Positions 47,364 to 58,000 of a stretch of 64,000 nt of DNA are shown here, piece by piece. Origin of the DNA: Eutreptiella sp. 'Long Island Sound 2002' (Eukaryota > Euglenozoa > Euglenophyceae > Eutreptiales > Eutreptiaceae); contig OZ038379.1 of assembly GCA_964036045.1 (NCBI GenBank), forward strand, positions 110,609,268 to 110,673,267, in the 5' to 3' direction. The number at the start of each line of letters is the position of its first letter. Position 1 is the stretch's first letter. The position numbers and the translations under genes are program-made. Below the pieces are notes generated by a model that did not search any database, had not been told where the DNA came from, and saw only the letters and a program-made list of their open reading frames with translations.

Positions 47364-49410
47364 GTGGATGGTCATCCTAACATATCAAAAGCCGCGCCAG
47401 GTGAGCCTACAGCCGAGAAGAATGAGGGTGGTTCCATTAAACACTACGCAATTGGCTTGAAGGTGACAAAGCCGATGGTGTGTATGTGCGGCCGCCATAA
47501 GACACAGGTGAATGCTATGGCCTCGCACGTTGGATCCATGCCCGCCACGCAGTTGGATGTTGCCCTACACTATCTATCTTGTTGAGCCTTCAGAGGAAAG
47601 GCAGGCTGGAGGCGCTTTGGTCTTCTTCAAATTCGGATCCAAGTGAGGGTGGGACCAACCCTACGGATACACCTCTCCCGGCAGGGGAAAATTGAGAACC
47701 AGTTTTCCGATATGATGAAGCTCCTGGGACGCCACGTCGAGCTGAAGTCCAAAAGTAACGCTGTAGACCACCGCTGCACTGAGATCATCAACCTGCTTGA
47801 AACGGTGTCTGTGTCTTTGGGGGAGCACAAGGTAAAGTGGGAAGGCGCCAAAGGTGAAGAGAAGTCGCTCAAAATGTTCACCAAGAGTTTCTACGTGCAT
47901 CCCTCTGGATACTCTATCCCTTTGGAGAAGCACGCTGTGTGTGTGGCACGTTCACCCTTGCTGTCCTTGACCCACATTCCACATGCTGCGTCCAGACTTG
48001 CACAATGTCAGTGGGAGGTAAATCAGGGATTTCCAAGAGCATGGAGTATGCTAGAAAAACGTGCAAGGTGTTTGTGGGTGGTTTGGCCAACGAAAACAAA
48101 ACGTGCAGGAGAACTTCCACAAAGTCAGCAAACGCTGGGGCAAAGTTGAGTTCAGCAACCACGTCCCACTGGGGACCGTCATCATGCCCCGAGGATGAGT
48201 GCAATGCAGCGTGGAACAAGTGGTTGACTGGCATCGAAGAGCGATTCTGGACCATTGCATCTGACATCAAGGGTCATTACAAGGTTTCATGCAGCAAGGA
48301 ATGGCAGAGCTATTTCCATGTGGAAGGGGCCGATGGCACCCAGGGCAAAGAGCTTCTGATTGACTCCGCTGGTCGGGACCGCCGCAAGTACTCCCAGGTG
48401 GCGTTCAAGCTGCAAATGGAGGATGACAGCTCCGCGTTCACGGTTGCGCCCTCGAAGCACCTTTCGGAGTACGAGAGAGATGGTTGCTCCGAGAAGACAC
48501 CACCAGCCCAGGAGACCTGCATATGTGCCCCCACATCCACGCTCTCAGGGACACCTCTGTGATAGCAAATTCCATTCAATTGCACAGGCGCGTGCCCATG
48601 ACTGACAAGCTGGTGTTACCTGTGGATGTGGCGTTGCCCAGGCTGCACAACAACCCCGATGCCGGGTATTCGCATGCTTGCGGTGTACTGCCGACTGCCC
48701 TATCAACTGCCAGAACTCTAGACGCTTCTTGAATTGTCTTTTGGAAGCTGGTTATTGGCGCTACAAGTATTCGGGTTGTGCCAGTGGTATGGCTTCGGCC
48801 ACCGTCATCCACGATGGTGAGGAGCCCGTAGGTCTGTATTTTGGAATTTGGAAGCTAAACGCCGTGGGCCTGGAAGAGAGTCGCCCGGACACACTGTGAG
48901 TGAAGCCGGAGGACTCTGGAAAGCTTGCTTTTGCTCTGAACAATTTTCCCGGACTTCAGGGCAAGATTCGAAGGGCGGACAGCATCCTTGCACTGCATGG
49001 CCTACAATTGCTGCCCGGAAATGAATTCTAGGAAGGTGTGCGGGCTCTACAGAACAGGGTCAACGAATTGTCGGATTTTCATGAAATATCTAAGTTGGCA
49101 GATCTGGAGCCAGGTGACGTTGACGTGATGTACACCTGATATGTTGTCAGCAAGGACAAGGACACCCGTGTAAGCGTCCTGCCCAGTGAGGGCCAGCAGC
49201 GTGGTGGACCACTCGGTGACAAGGAGTTGGACCTTTTTGACCCTGCCAACCAGATCCTGACTTCTGTCGACTATGCAGTGCAGAAAATGCTGGACCCAGG
49301 CCAGGAAAAAGGGGAAGCTAGCCCGTTTCTGTTTCCAGACAGACGCTCAGAGCGCACTGCGCACTGGCTTTGGAGGATCCCAACCACATTGATCACCCAT
49401 TCGTAAATTG
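47364..49410 (+). pseudogene. Decayed protein-coding region of unknown family
   Basis: Consecutive plus-strand stretches have ordinary protein composition, but the frame changes near 47940, 48490 and 48690. The last part holds in-frame TGA (48897), TAG (49029) and TGA (49137) within good coding sequence (LADLEPGDVDVMYT, then DKELDLFDPANQILTSVDYA). Other readable parts are HVELKSKSNAVDHRCTEIIN and NAAWNKWLTGIEERFWTIAS. I do not recognise any domain. It could be a host gene relic or part of an older mobile element. Its broken state is clear. Confidence 0.5.
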
Positions 49411-49483
49411 GGCTCGTGGTTCTTGTTCTGATGGTCGTTACTGTTGACTAAAGACGGATGCCCGCCCTGCAGGTGACAGACCA

Positions 49484-50240
49484 TACGGTTTGGACGACAG
49501 TGAGACCTCGAAGGGGCGTTCAGGATTGGCTGATTTTGTGCGGATGGGGAGGCCTGACGTAGAGATCAGAAGTGCCAAGGCACTTTTGGAGCGTGTAAAT
49601 GAAAAATCCCCTGCCTGTGACAGTCAGAGGCGCGCGTTAAGGCTGTACAATTTTCCTCATCGTTCCCCTAAACTGACAGCTAACAAGTTGACCGAGCGAA
49701 GCGTGCAATGAACTCCTCAAGAGGGGTTCATAGTGCTTGAAGCTGCGGCAGGCGACAGAGGGGGAGTTGATTGTTACCGAGACGGAGGAACTTGTGGTAC
49801 TATCGGTGAAGATATCAGCCTGTGATGACTGATGCCCAGCTCGCCCAGCTGCTGCATGAGCCGCCTCCTCTTGGGCGGGGTATAAACACCAAGACCCCCA
49901 CACCAACACAACCGCTTTCACTTGGGCGGGGTATAAAAACAAAGATCCCTACACCAGCACCACCGCCTCCACTTGGGCGGGATAAAAATGCAAAGACGCC
50001 GACATCAACAGATGCACCGACGCAAGCTGCCAGATGAGGATCTCAGCAACCGCTCCGACAAACTGGGTCCCCTCTTCAGGCATGGGGTCAAAGGTCAGGA
50101 GCCATCGTCGACGGCCGCCCAGGTGAACCTGTCCCTGAGACCGTCCACAGCCCTGTCGGCGTCCCACTGTGGGGCATGTGCCGGCGGCTGGACTAGATGC
50201 AGGGATCGAGCTGTGATGTGCTGTCTTCTTGTGAATGTGT
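49484..50240 (+). pseudogene. Further coding-like remnant with a 17-residue Pro-rich repeat
   Basis: A short frame (49490-49711) reads like protein (SGLADFVRMGRPDVEIRSAK) and stops. At 49822-50037 a 51-bp unit repeats three times (TTGGGCGGG at 49871, 49922 and 49973), encoding LGRGIxTKTPTPTxPPP. Such Thr/Pro repeats usually form flexible linkers. It may belong to the decayed gene upstream. Function unknown. Confidence 0.35.
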
Positions 50241-53200
50241 GAGGTTTGGCATATAGCGGTGGGACAAACATTCCTGGCGGTTCATGGTCGTGTGTGTATG
50301 CATGCAAACTACGGTTGTAGGGTCTAAGGCCTGCAAAAGCACAGACTAAGCCACAGGTGTTTGGCTGTCTGTTGGCACTGTAGGTTGTTGGCATTACGGT
50401 TGACTCCTGTTCATTGACTCTCTCGCTCACCTAACGGGGCTTGCTGCTCTTCGGGGCAGACACCTGTGGTTTGGGTCTGTTACCCTCTTTTCTTTCCAAT
50501 TCTCCTCTTCAAAGGTGTCGGGACGTTAGGGACTGTTATGAGTCATTTATTCTTTTGCTGATATCTCTCTGCCCTTACTCTTTTGGGCCAGAATCGACAA
50601 GGAGTCTAAACATGCCGGTATGGTTGCCCTGAATAGGCCACAGACCCGAGAAGTACTTCTTTGTGGGAGTAACAGTTACCATTTTCCCCATTGCTTGTCT
50701 CAATAGATAGGTGACCAATCAGCCTGGGACACACTGGGGCGTGTGACGACGGGAGTGCTTGACATAGGTTTAGCCGATTCACCTTGATTTCGACAAGCGA
50801 GTGTGCGCGGATTGATTCAGGAGCAGTAGAGCAATAGAAGGGTTTCCCAGATTATCTCGGGAGATTTGGAGTCAACTCTAGGGGTAAACTGCTGTTGCTG
50901 CGAATTTGCCCAAGGGGCGCACCGCTGTGGATCGCCAGCTTGCAGACTGTCCAGTGGGTGTTGTCTCTTGGTGTTGGCGGAATGCTTCGCAGGGCGGGAT
51001 ACTGGGGGCCTCTTGCCACTTTATGGCGGGTCCCTGGGGTCCTCTTGCCCGTAGAGGCTCTGCTCTCACTGATAGATCTGACCCAGCACGGATGCGTTTC
51101 GTAGCCGGTGCCTTTTTTTTTTGAGGCTGTCCAAATTCTGGGGGACTCTCCACGACCGCGCGACTACGTTCTCTGTGCCGGACGCCTTGATGGCTGGAAT
51201 GCCAGTGGCGAGTTCGCTGCGGTGTTCCCCACGCCGTCTGTGCATGGAGACGTCGTCGCGTGGGAAGGCTAGGGTCTGAGGTGAAGTTCACCCTGGCCTA
51301 CAAGTGGCAGATCTGCTTGAACATACTGATCAGTTCGGCCTATAAGGTTCAGGGACCGATAGCCACTTTTGAGAGTGCGCAGTACTTTGGGAATGCGGTC
51401 CACTTAGGGATTGGGGCAGGAGCCCAAATGCTGGTACCGTTCTACTGTACCGGCACAGATGACCAGAACATTCTCTGGTACTGGCACGGAACCCCAAAAC
51501 AGATTTCAGTTGCGGAGTTGAAGGCAGCTAACATTGACGACAGGCAATCCTGATCTGACCCCCTGTCTCTCCGCAAGCGCTTCCTGGGGTGTTGTCCAGA
51601 AACTTCCAGAGTGTCCTGATCTGCACCCCACTCCCTACTCAGGCGCTAACTGGGGCGCTATCCACAAAAGCCAGTGTGTTACCCCACTTCTCTCCACTCG
51701 CACAGATGGTATTCCTACTTCAGGTTGCGGTTACAGTTGAACAATAAGGGGGGGGGCCTGAGCGCTACACCAACAGATAGTGCAGGTGTGGAAGCCAACT
51801 CAAGGCCCTGACCATATATGGCACATCCAGCCTGACGTGAGGACCCCCCACAGGTAATGCCCCTCAAGTATGATAACCTATCAAGGCCTCTTTGAGCAAT
51901 GTTTGAGGGAGCCTGTGGTGTGGGGGAATGTTCTGAGAGAAAACCCTGAAACTCACTTTACTGAACTGAGCCGCCTGACTGACGTGCAACCCCGATGAGG
52001 TATGATCTGGAAGTTGGAGGTTTGCAGTTTTCGTGGGTGTACACCCCGGAAGCTCAGTGGCACGGTAGTACCTGAAAGGGAGCTGTCCGACTTGCGTCTG
52101 TGACATGTCTATGGCAGGGAACTGTGCAAGTTTTGTTGAATTGATCTTGCATCAACCTTTGTGTCTCTTTGCAGAGAGCACCCGAGGAATTGATGCGAGA
52201 CCTCCTTTTTTCCCTTAAAAGGTGGATCACTGAAAGCCAGTCAAGTGATATAAAACTGCCACCCTCTACCTCAGAGATTGGAGGGTTGGGACTGTACACC
52301 CGCATGTCCTGTCGAGTTTTGGACAGGTTTTTGGGGCCCTTTTGTTTTTCCTTTAGGGAACGTTGACCATTGAGACCAGCGATATGGTTCTCAGGGACGC
52401 CTACGGGCTGGATGATTTCTTTCCTATGGAGTCTGAATAGGAGAAGCGTACGTCTACCTAGGGGTAAAAAGGCAACGTCAGTGCCTATCAACCCCCCTCT
52501 GAGATCAGGTACTGAGGGATAACCTGAATCTGAGGGCTGTCGATACAGCGTGTTCCTTCTTTGCTCTCTGTAGGCCCTGCATAACAGTACTGAGGAATGA
52601 AGGCTGTGTGATGGAACACCAGTCCAGAGGTAATATTGCCTGGTATGAAGGACTTTCGAGGGTGGCTGATAGGATAACTCTTTATATCCATGAAGACGAG
52701 ACCTTCCCTGATATCTTGCCATAAGAGCAAGCCACAGCACCCCTGTGCTACGGGTCAAAGCACAGGCAAGGGTCCTGATGAGGCCTCAGGTGACAGGGTG
52801 TACGCAGTAAATACTCCAGGGGTCCGCTGTTGCCCTACTGCTACGTAGCACCGTACATGACGTTTCTGGTCTATTAAGGCATCGATGATACAGTGATGAC
52901 ACGTCAGTGTGTATACTGTACCGGATGTACATGAATTCCCCTGACGACAGGTGGAAAGCACGCTGGAGAGGCCATGAGCCGTATCTCCACAGCACCCCTC
53001 AAGTTACAAGTGTTTACTACCACTGACGGTGTGGAGCAGCCTAATGAGTATTCTATGAATGCCGGCTGTGAAGCTCATGCCGTTATCCACAGAGAGTAAA
53101 CAACTGAGACGGCGTCTGAGAAGTTGTAGCCTGTGTGAACTGTATTGAGTATCTTAGGATAGAAGTGGTAGTAGCCGGGAGCGTCGCAGAAAGCCCCGAA

Positions 53201-53561
53201 AGGTGAGTAACCTCTGGACTCTGGTAAGCATATAAGACCCTACCGAATACAGTCACATCACCTAGTCCACCCGGCTAAGAAACCCTTAGGACTGTATGAC
53301 AGCCTACTGCAGGTAGCCCCGTGGGGGAGCTGTGAAGGCATGACTGAGTAGCAGCCAAATATAGTGTTGGTTATTGGGAATGTTCTACGTAGTGGTGTAT
53401 GTGTAAGCTAGGAGGCAAGTTAGCCATGCTCTGAGGTGTTTCCAATTTTCTTCTTTCCTTCATTTCAGGAGAATGAACTGGGACGAGTCGGGGTAGTAAA
53501 GCCAGGGAAGAGAAAGCAGGCCAGGTGACACACTGAGAGGAAAATACCCCTTTCCCCTAGT
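50241..53561. other. No supported gene
   Basis: Plus frame 51260-51553 (97 codons, containing QGPIATFESAQYFGNAVHLG) and minus frame 52054-52758 (234 codons) are the most notable open frames, but neither shows a family I know. A ~69-bp imperfect duplication lies near 51545-51690. Otherwise unremarkable sequence leading to the next LTR. Confidence 0.35.
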
Positions 53562-54240
53562 AGTAAGAGAAAGTCACTGCCATGTCTTTCTTGGAGGGCT
53601 TGATCCAGGGCAAGCCCCCCTTAAAACCCTTTTGTTGATGCTAAGACTAACCTAAGTATTTTTATCTCTCTTTTGAAGCCTAAAGTACACTTTCCCAAAG
53701 TAACTAGGGTTGTAACCCTAGCCCCCCCATGAGGTTCACCCCTGCCACTCAACTGAGCGGAGGTACCTTCCTTCACGGAGGATATATCGAAATAAAATAG
53801 GCATTTCATGCTTTAGGCCTTGGAGGTTAAGCCTAGTGGTCTCCCACCCCAAGACCCCTATACTCAATTGTTTCTGCCACTTATTGTGGTTCTACGTTTT
53901 AACCGTTTCTGAATTCAGTTGCTTGGCCAAGTCATTTTCCTAACCAGCACCATTTCACCCAAAAGAGTGCACATGAAGTGCCTGATGCTATCTTGGAGGC
54001 CAGAGTCAGTCCAGTTTTCATATAAAATCTTTTGTATTATCCATTTCTTATTGAATCTTTGTGTTTATACCTGCATTGTCTATCTGCAGCCCTTCTGTGA
54101 TACACTGGATTTCAAAACTATTCATTGATTCGATCCACATCCTGTTCTTGCTCTACTTGCTGCTTTGGTTTGGGCTTTCAACTTCAAAACCTGCAGGAAT
54201 TCATCAGAATATCTAGGGCATTAATCAAGGACATCTTTCC
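53562..54240 (+). repeat. Family-1 5' LTR
   Basis: Starts AGTAAGAGAAAGTCACTGCC and ends ACATCTTTCC, as in element A. No partner 3' LTR of family 1 is present downstream in the window. Confidence 0.88.
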
Positions 54241-54470
54241 GGTAGCAGAGACAGTCCCTTGTGACCTTTGGAACCGACCCTGAGAAGAAGTGCAGCACAC
54301 AAAGCTCAACAACAAGTTCATCATGTCCACGCCAAGCGTCAGGACCTGGCCCATAAGAACTGTCCAAGTACAAATGGGCAGCATGGCCCACCCTATGAGT
54401 GAACCACCTTACCGAGCTCCACATCTGAGTGTCGCATCTGGGTCCCAAGGAGATCCAGATCGCAGAAGGG
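53562..54470 (+). mobile_element. 5' end of a family-1 retrotransposon (LTR, primer site, start of gag)
   Basis: LTR 53562-54240 matches the A LTRs with a ~33-bp internal deletion near 53936. GGTAGCAGAGACAG at 54241 is the primer site. The leader and gag start (MSTPSVRTWPIRTV at 54323) follow. Similarity to family 1 stops at 54470, where family-2 sequence begins in mid-gag and in a different frame. Confidence 0.88.
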
Positions 54471-54520
54471 CTGGTGTGATGCCAGAGATGAACAGGGCCA
54501 CCTGCAGCATGCCTCCGACT
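54471..54520 (+). repeat. 50-bp terminal direct repeat of the permuted element (left)
   Basis: Identical to 63903-63952. The bases just outside the repeat differ (G against T on the left, G against T on the right). Confidence 0.95.
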
Positions 54521-55083
54521 GCGAGCAGCGAGACTGCTTTGTAGTCCAGGGGAAGCAGCAGGAAAAGATCACCGGCGCCAAGGTGAAGATGCCGGATCAT
54601 TACCGCTGCACCATCACGTGTGCATTCTGCGGTAAGCGGAAGCACTATGAGGACGAGTGCTACCATAAGCAACGCCTATCGGCGAAGCTTAAGGGGGAAG
54701 ATCCTGGCAAAAGCTCAGGCAAAGGTGGAGGCAAGGCCAAAGGCAACGACTCCGGCAAGGGCAAGTCGAAAGGACGTGGTCAAGGTGGTCAAGACAAGGG
54801 TCAAGGCGGACGAGGAGGAGGCGCTAATCGCCAGAACGACAACAAGAACAAGGACAAGAACGGAGGTAACCCCAACCCTAATCCAGGGGGGAACTCCGAG
54901 CCCTCTGGAGGGCAGTCTGGACCTACCACACGCTCACAGACGCAGGCCCAGCAAGAACAAGGAGCCAAGCGTGAGCCTGAAGGTGGTGACGACGGCAACG
55001 CCAAGAAGAGAAGCCGTTTCATGAGGATGGCCCGCAAATTGCGGAACAAGGGGTTCGAGGTGACCTGTCCCGCGGAATTCTGA
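54471..55083 (+). CDS. gag: Gag of family 2, C-terminal part (nucleocapsid)
   Basis: The frame enters from the permutation point with FWCDARDEQGHLQHASDC, matching the end of the gag piece at 63951. It contains the CCHC knuckle CAFCGKRKHYEDEC at 54619-54660. A long basic Gly/Lys-rich and Asn/Pro-rich tail follows, as expected for RNA binding. It ends CPAEF and TGA at 55081-55083. Codons favour G or C at the third position, unlike family 1. In the sequence as given, this part has no start codon or promoter of its own. Confidence 0.85.
55081..55083 (+). promoter_or_regulatory. In-frame UGA between gag and pol, likely readthrough site
   Basis: Gag ends TGA followed by CGG, and the same frame continues (RGRSGGTQDLVFWV) into the protease with no ATG near the pol start. 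UGA-CGG is a known leaky context in plant RNA viruses. Family 1 uses UAG-G at the same place. Confidence 0.65.
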
Positions 55084-58000
55084 CGGGGACGCTCTGGTGG
55101 CACCCAAGACCTGGTGTTTTGGGTACGTATCCGACTAGGGGGACGTGAATACCTGGGGGTACTGGATACTGGAGCCACAATATCGATAGTGGCCAAGAAA
55201 ATTTTACCTTGTGGGAGCCTGAAGAACACCATGACCACCGCCGCTATACGGATGGGGGATGGACATGTGGTGCACAGCTGCGGGGACTGCGAAGTGGAGG
55301 TACCTATGGGCTCCAGGACTATCGCCCATCGGTTCTATGTGATGGACACTGATGCCTTCGACTTTGTACTGGGTACTGACTTCTTCGTGCAGCACTCCCA
55401 GATACAATCCCTGACGCTGCAAGCGCCCTACCTCCTGTACGTGGACCACGGCAGTGGCAGAGAGTCTGTGCCACTGGAGCAGTCGGAACATACCTCGAGT
55501 TACCTGAGACTATCGAAGGAGGAGCCCTCGAACATGATGGCGGCCTCCAAAACTGAGGACTATCAACTATTGGGGGAAGTCCTAGACCAAGGTCTGAAGG
55601 AGTTGGGTTACTCTCGAGAAGACCTAAGTGTGGAGCTGTTCGCCAGCGACAAGCAGCATGTACTGGACCTATACTGCAGCAAGGGGAAGAACTGCAGCTA
55701 CAAATTTTACTGGCCCTCTTTCGGGATGGCCTACGGGATACCCAGATTCAGTGAACTGGGGAAGGTGCTGACCAAGGTGGCCTTGGAACGTTCCCGTATG
55801 GTCCTGTGTTCCCCCGATTGGGGAGCCCATGGGGGCAACGAGTACTGGCGAACCCTCCTTGACAAGCTGACTATCAGCTCTGTGCGGTTACCTGATGAGG
55901 CCATCTACGTGCCTCTGGGACGCAAGACGCCCATTGGGAAGCCCGGATGGGGGAGTATGCTCAGCGTGGTGGACGGAAGTCTTACCACCGTCCCCTGGGA
56001 AGACCTGGACCCTACTCTGGTCCAGGCTATACAACGAGAAAGCGATGGACTCGCCTTGGGTGACTTGAAGGATCGCCTACGACCTCAAGATGCTGTTGAA
56101 ACTACACCCGGAGGAGATGAGTACGTCGTGACTGACACCAACGCCCCCAACTCTCCCTGTCATGTACCTGTTCCTGATGGAGTCTCTGAGTGTGGACTAT
56201 CTGAGCTACCTAGCTCTATCCACTCAGACGACGAAACTGAGCACGACGCCTTCTTCGTGCAGACTGCGGTGGAAGAAGTGGAGAACGCCGAGTACGTCGC
56301 CCCACTAAAACCCCTACTCTCCATGAGGGTGGAAGACCCCGTGGATGAAGAGCTGGACCCTCGATCCAGGCTCAGGGAGTATGTGGATTCCAAGAGGAAG
56401 TTGGTGGCGAAAAAGCTATGCTACGCGAAGCCTACCCGCAGCTCATGGCCACTGAAGCAAGGACGTATGGGAGACCTATCCCAATTGAAGGAGGACCTCG
56501 AACAGAAGATCACCACCTGGCAAAGGGAGGTAGATCTCAAGCTCATGAAGAGCGTGTGGGGTGCCCATGTGAGGACCCCAGAGGAGGACGACCTCTCGGA
56601 GGAATGTGTATGTGAACCCCCTAAAGCGTGCCTATGTTGCCATCGTCCACCGGAGATGGTTGAGCAAGACCTTCTGTATGCCTACCAAGGGCTGAAGGAT
56701 GCTACCGCGGGCGAAGAGTCGGTTGAGGACCACCTCCCGACGTCTATTCAAGGGGCAAGCAACTTACACTCCGACGAGGATATGGAGGACAAGATCAAGG
56801 TATTGGACCCGCGGGTACAGAAGCTGATAAGGACCTATCTGGAGGTGTTTGGAGAACTACCCCCTCCAGCGTCATGTGACAAGCTGGTACAGATGGACCT
56901 CAAGCTGAAACCCGAGTTCGTGGGTCATAAGATTCGGCGGAGACCCTATCCAGCTCCTAAAGAGCAGGCCGACGAGATCGAGAGACAGATACAAGAATGT
57001 ATCGACGCTGGCCTAGTCCTGGAGTACAAGGACGGGGACTACCCCCTACACTGCAGCCCCTGTTTCCTGGTGGCTAAACCTGGGTCTACAGCCAAACGGC
57101 TGGTAGTTGACTATGGAGAGCTGAACAAGAAGACGTTGAACCACTCAGGGTCCATTCCCAATATGGAGTCTACCCTGGAGAAGATAGCCTCCTGTCGCTA
57201 CAAGACCAAGATGGACAAGCGAAGTGGATTCTGGCAAGTGGACCTGACGCCCAACGCGCAGGAACTACTGGCCTTCATCACCCCTCAGGGGAGGGTATTC
57301 AAGTGGAAGGTCATGCCATTCGGCGTGGCTAACGCACCCGCTCTGTTCCAAGAGCTGATGAACAAGATCTTGTCCATCCTACGAAGGAGACCTAAGGTGC
57401 AGGAGCTCATATCCCGTGGGGCCCAGATGGAGGCGCACATCGACGATGTATGCCTAGGGACCAATACCCAGGAGGATCACCTAATCCTCTTGGGTGAGTT
57501 CTTTGCGGTCTGCCAGGAGAACCACACACGACTCAAGCTGGAGAAGTGTGAGTTCATGCAGGAGACCATGCAGTACCTGGGGTTTGACGTTGGCTATGGG
57601 TGGTGGACCCCAGCGGCCTCTAAGGCCAAACCCCTGATGGATGCCAAGGTACGACACGAAGACCCCAAGAAAGGACTTCATGATGTACGCAGTTTCATTG
57701 GGGCGTGCAACTTCTATCGCCGCCACATCAAAAACTTCACCTACACCAGCGCGGTACTGACTGACTTGATCAAGAAGAGTACTACTTGGCGCTGGGGCCC
57801 ACAAGAGCAACAAGCGTTTGACGAGCTCAAAGACAAGGTAGCCAACGCTAAGTGCTTGGGCGTGCCTAGGGCACAAGGGGAGATTATCCTGGTGACCGAC
57901 GCCAGCAATGTGGGCAGTGGTGGAACGTTGTTCCAGTGGCAAGCACTAGAGAAGGAGGAGTTCGACTCGGCCATTTCCCAATGGGGGACGGAAGGTCTCA

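Noticed and set aside
52054-52758. 234-codon minus-strand frame, longest in its region
   Set aside because: No recognisable motif or domain; insufficient support as a gene.
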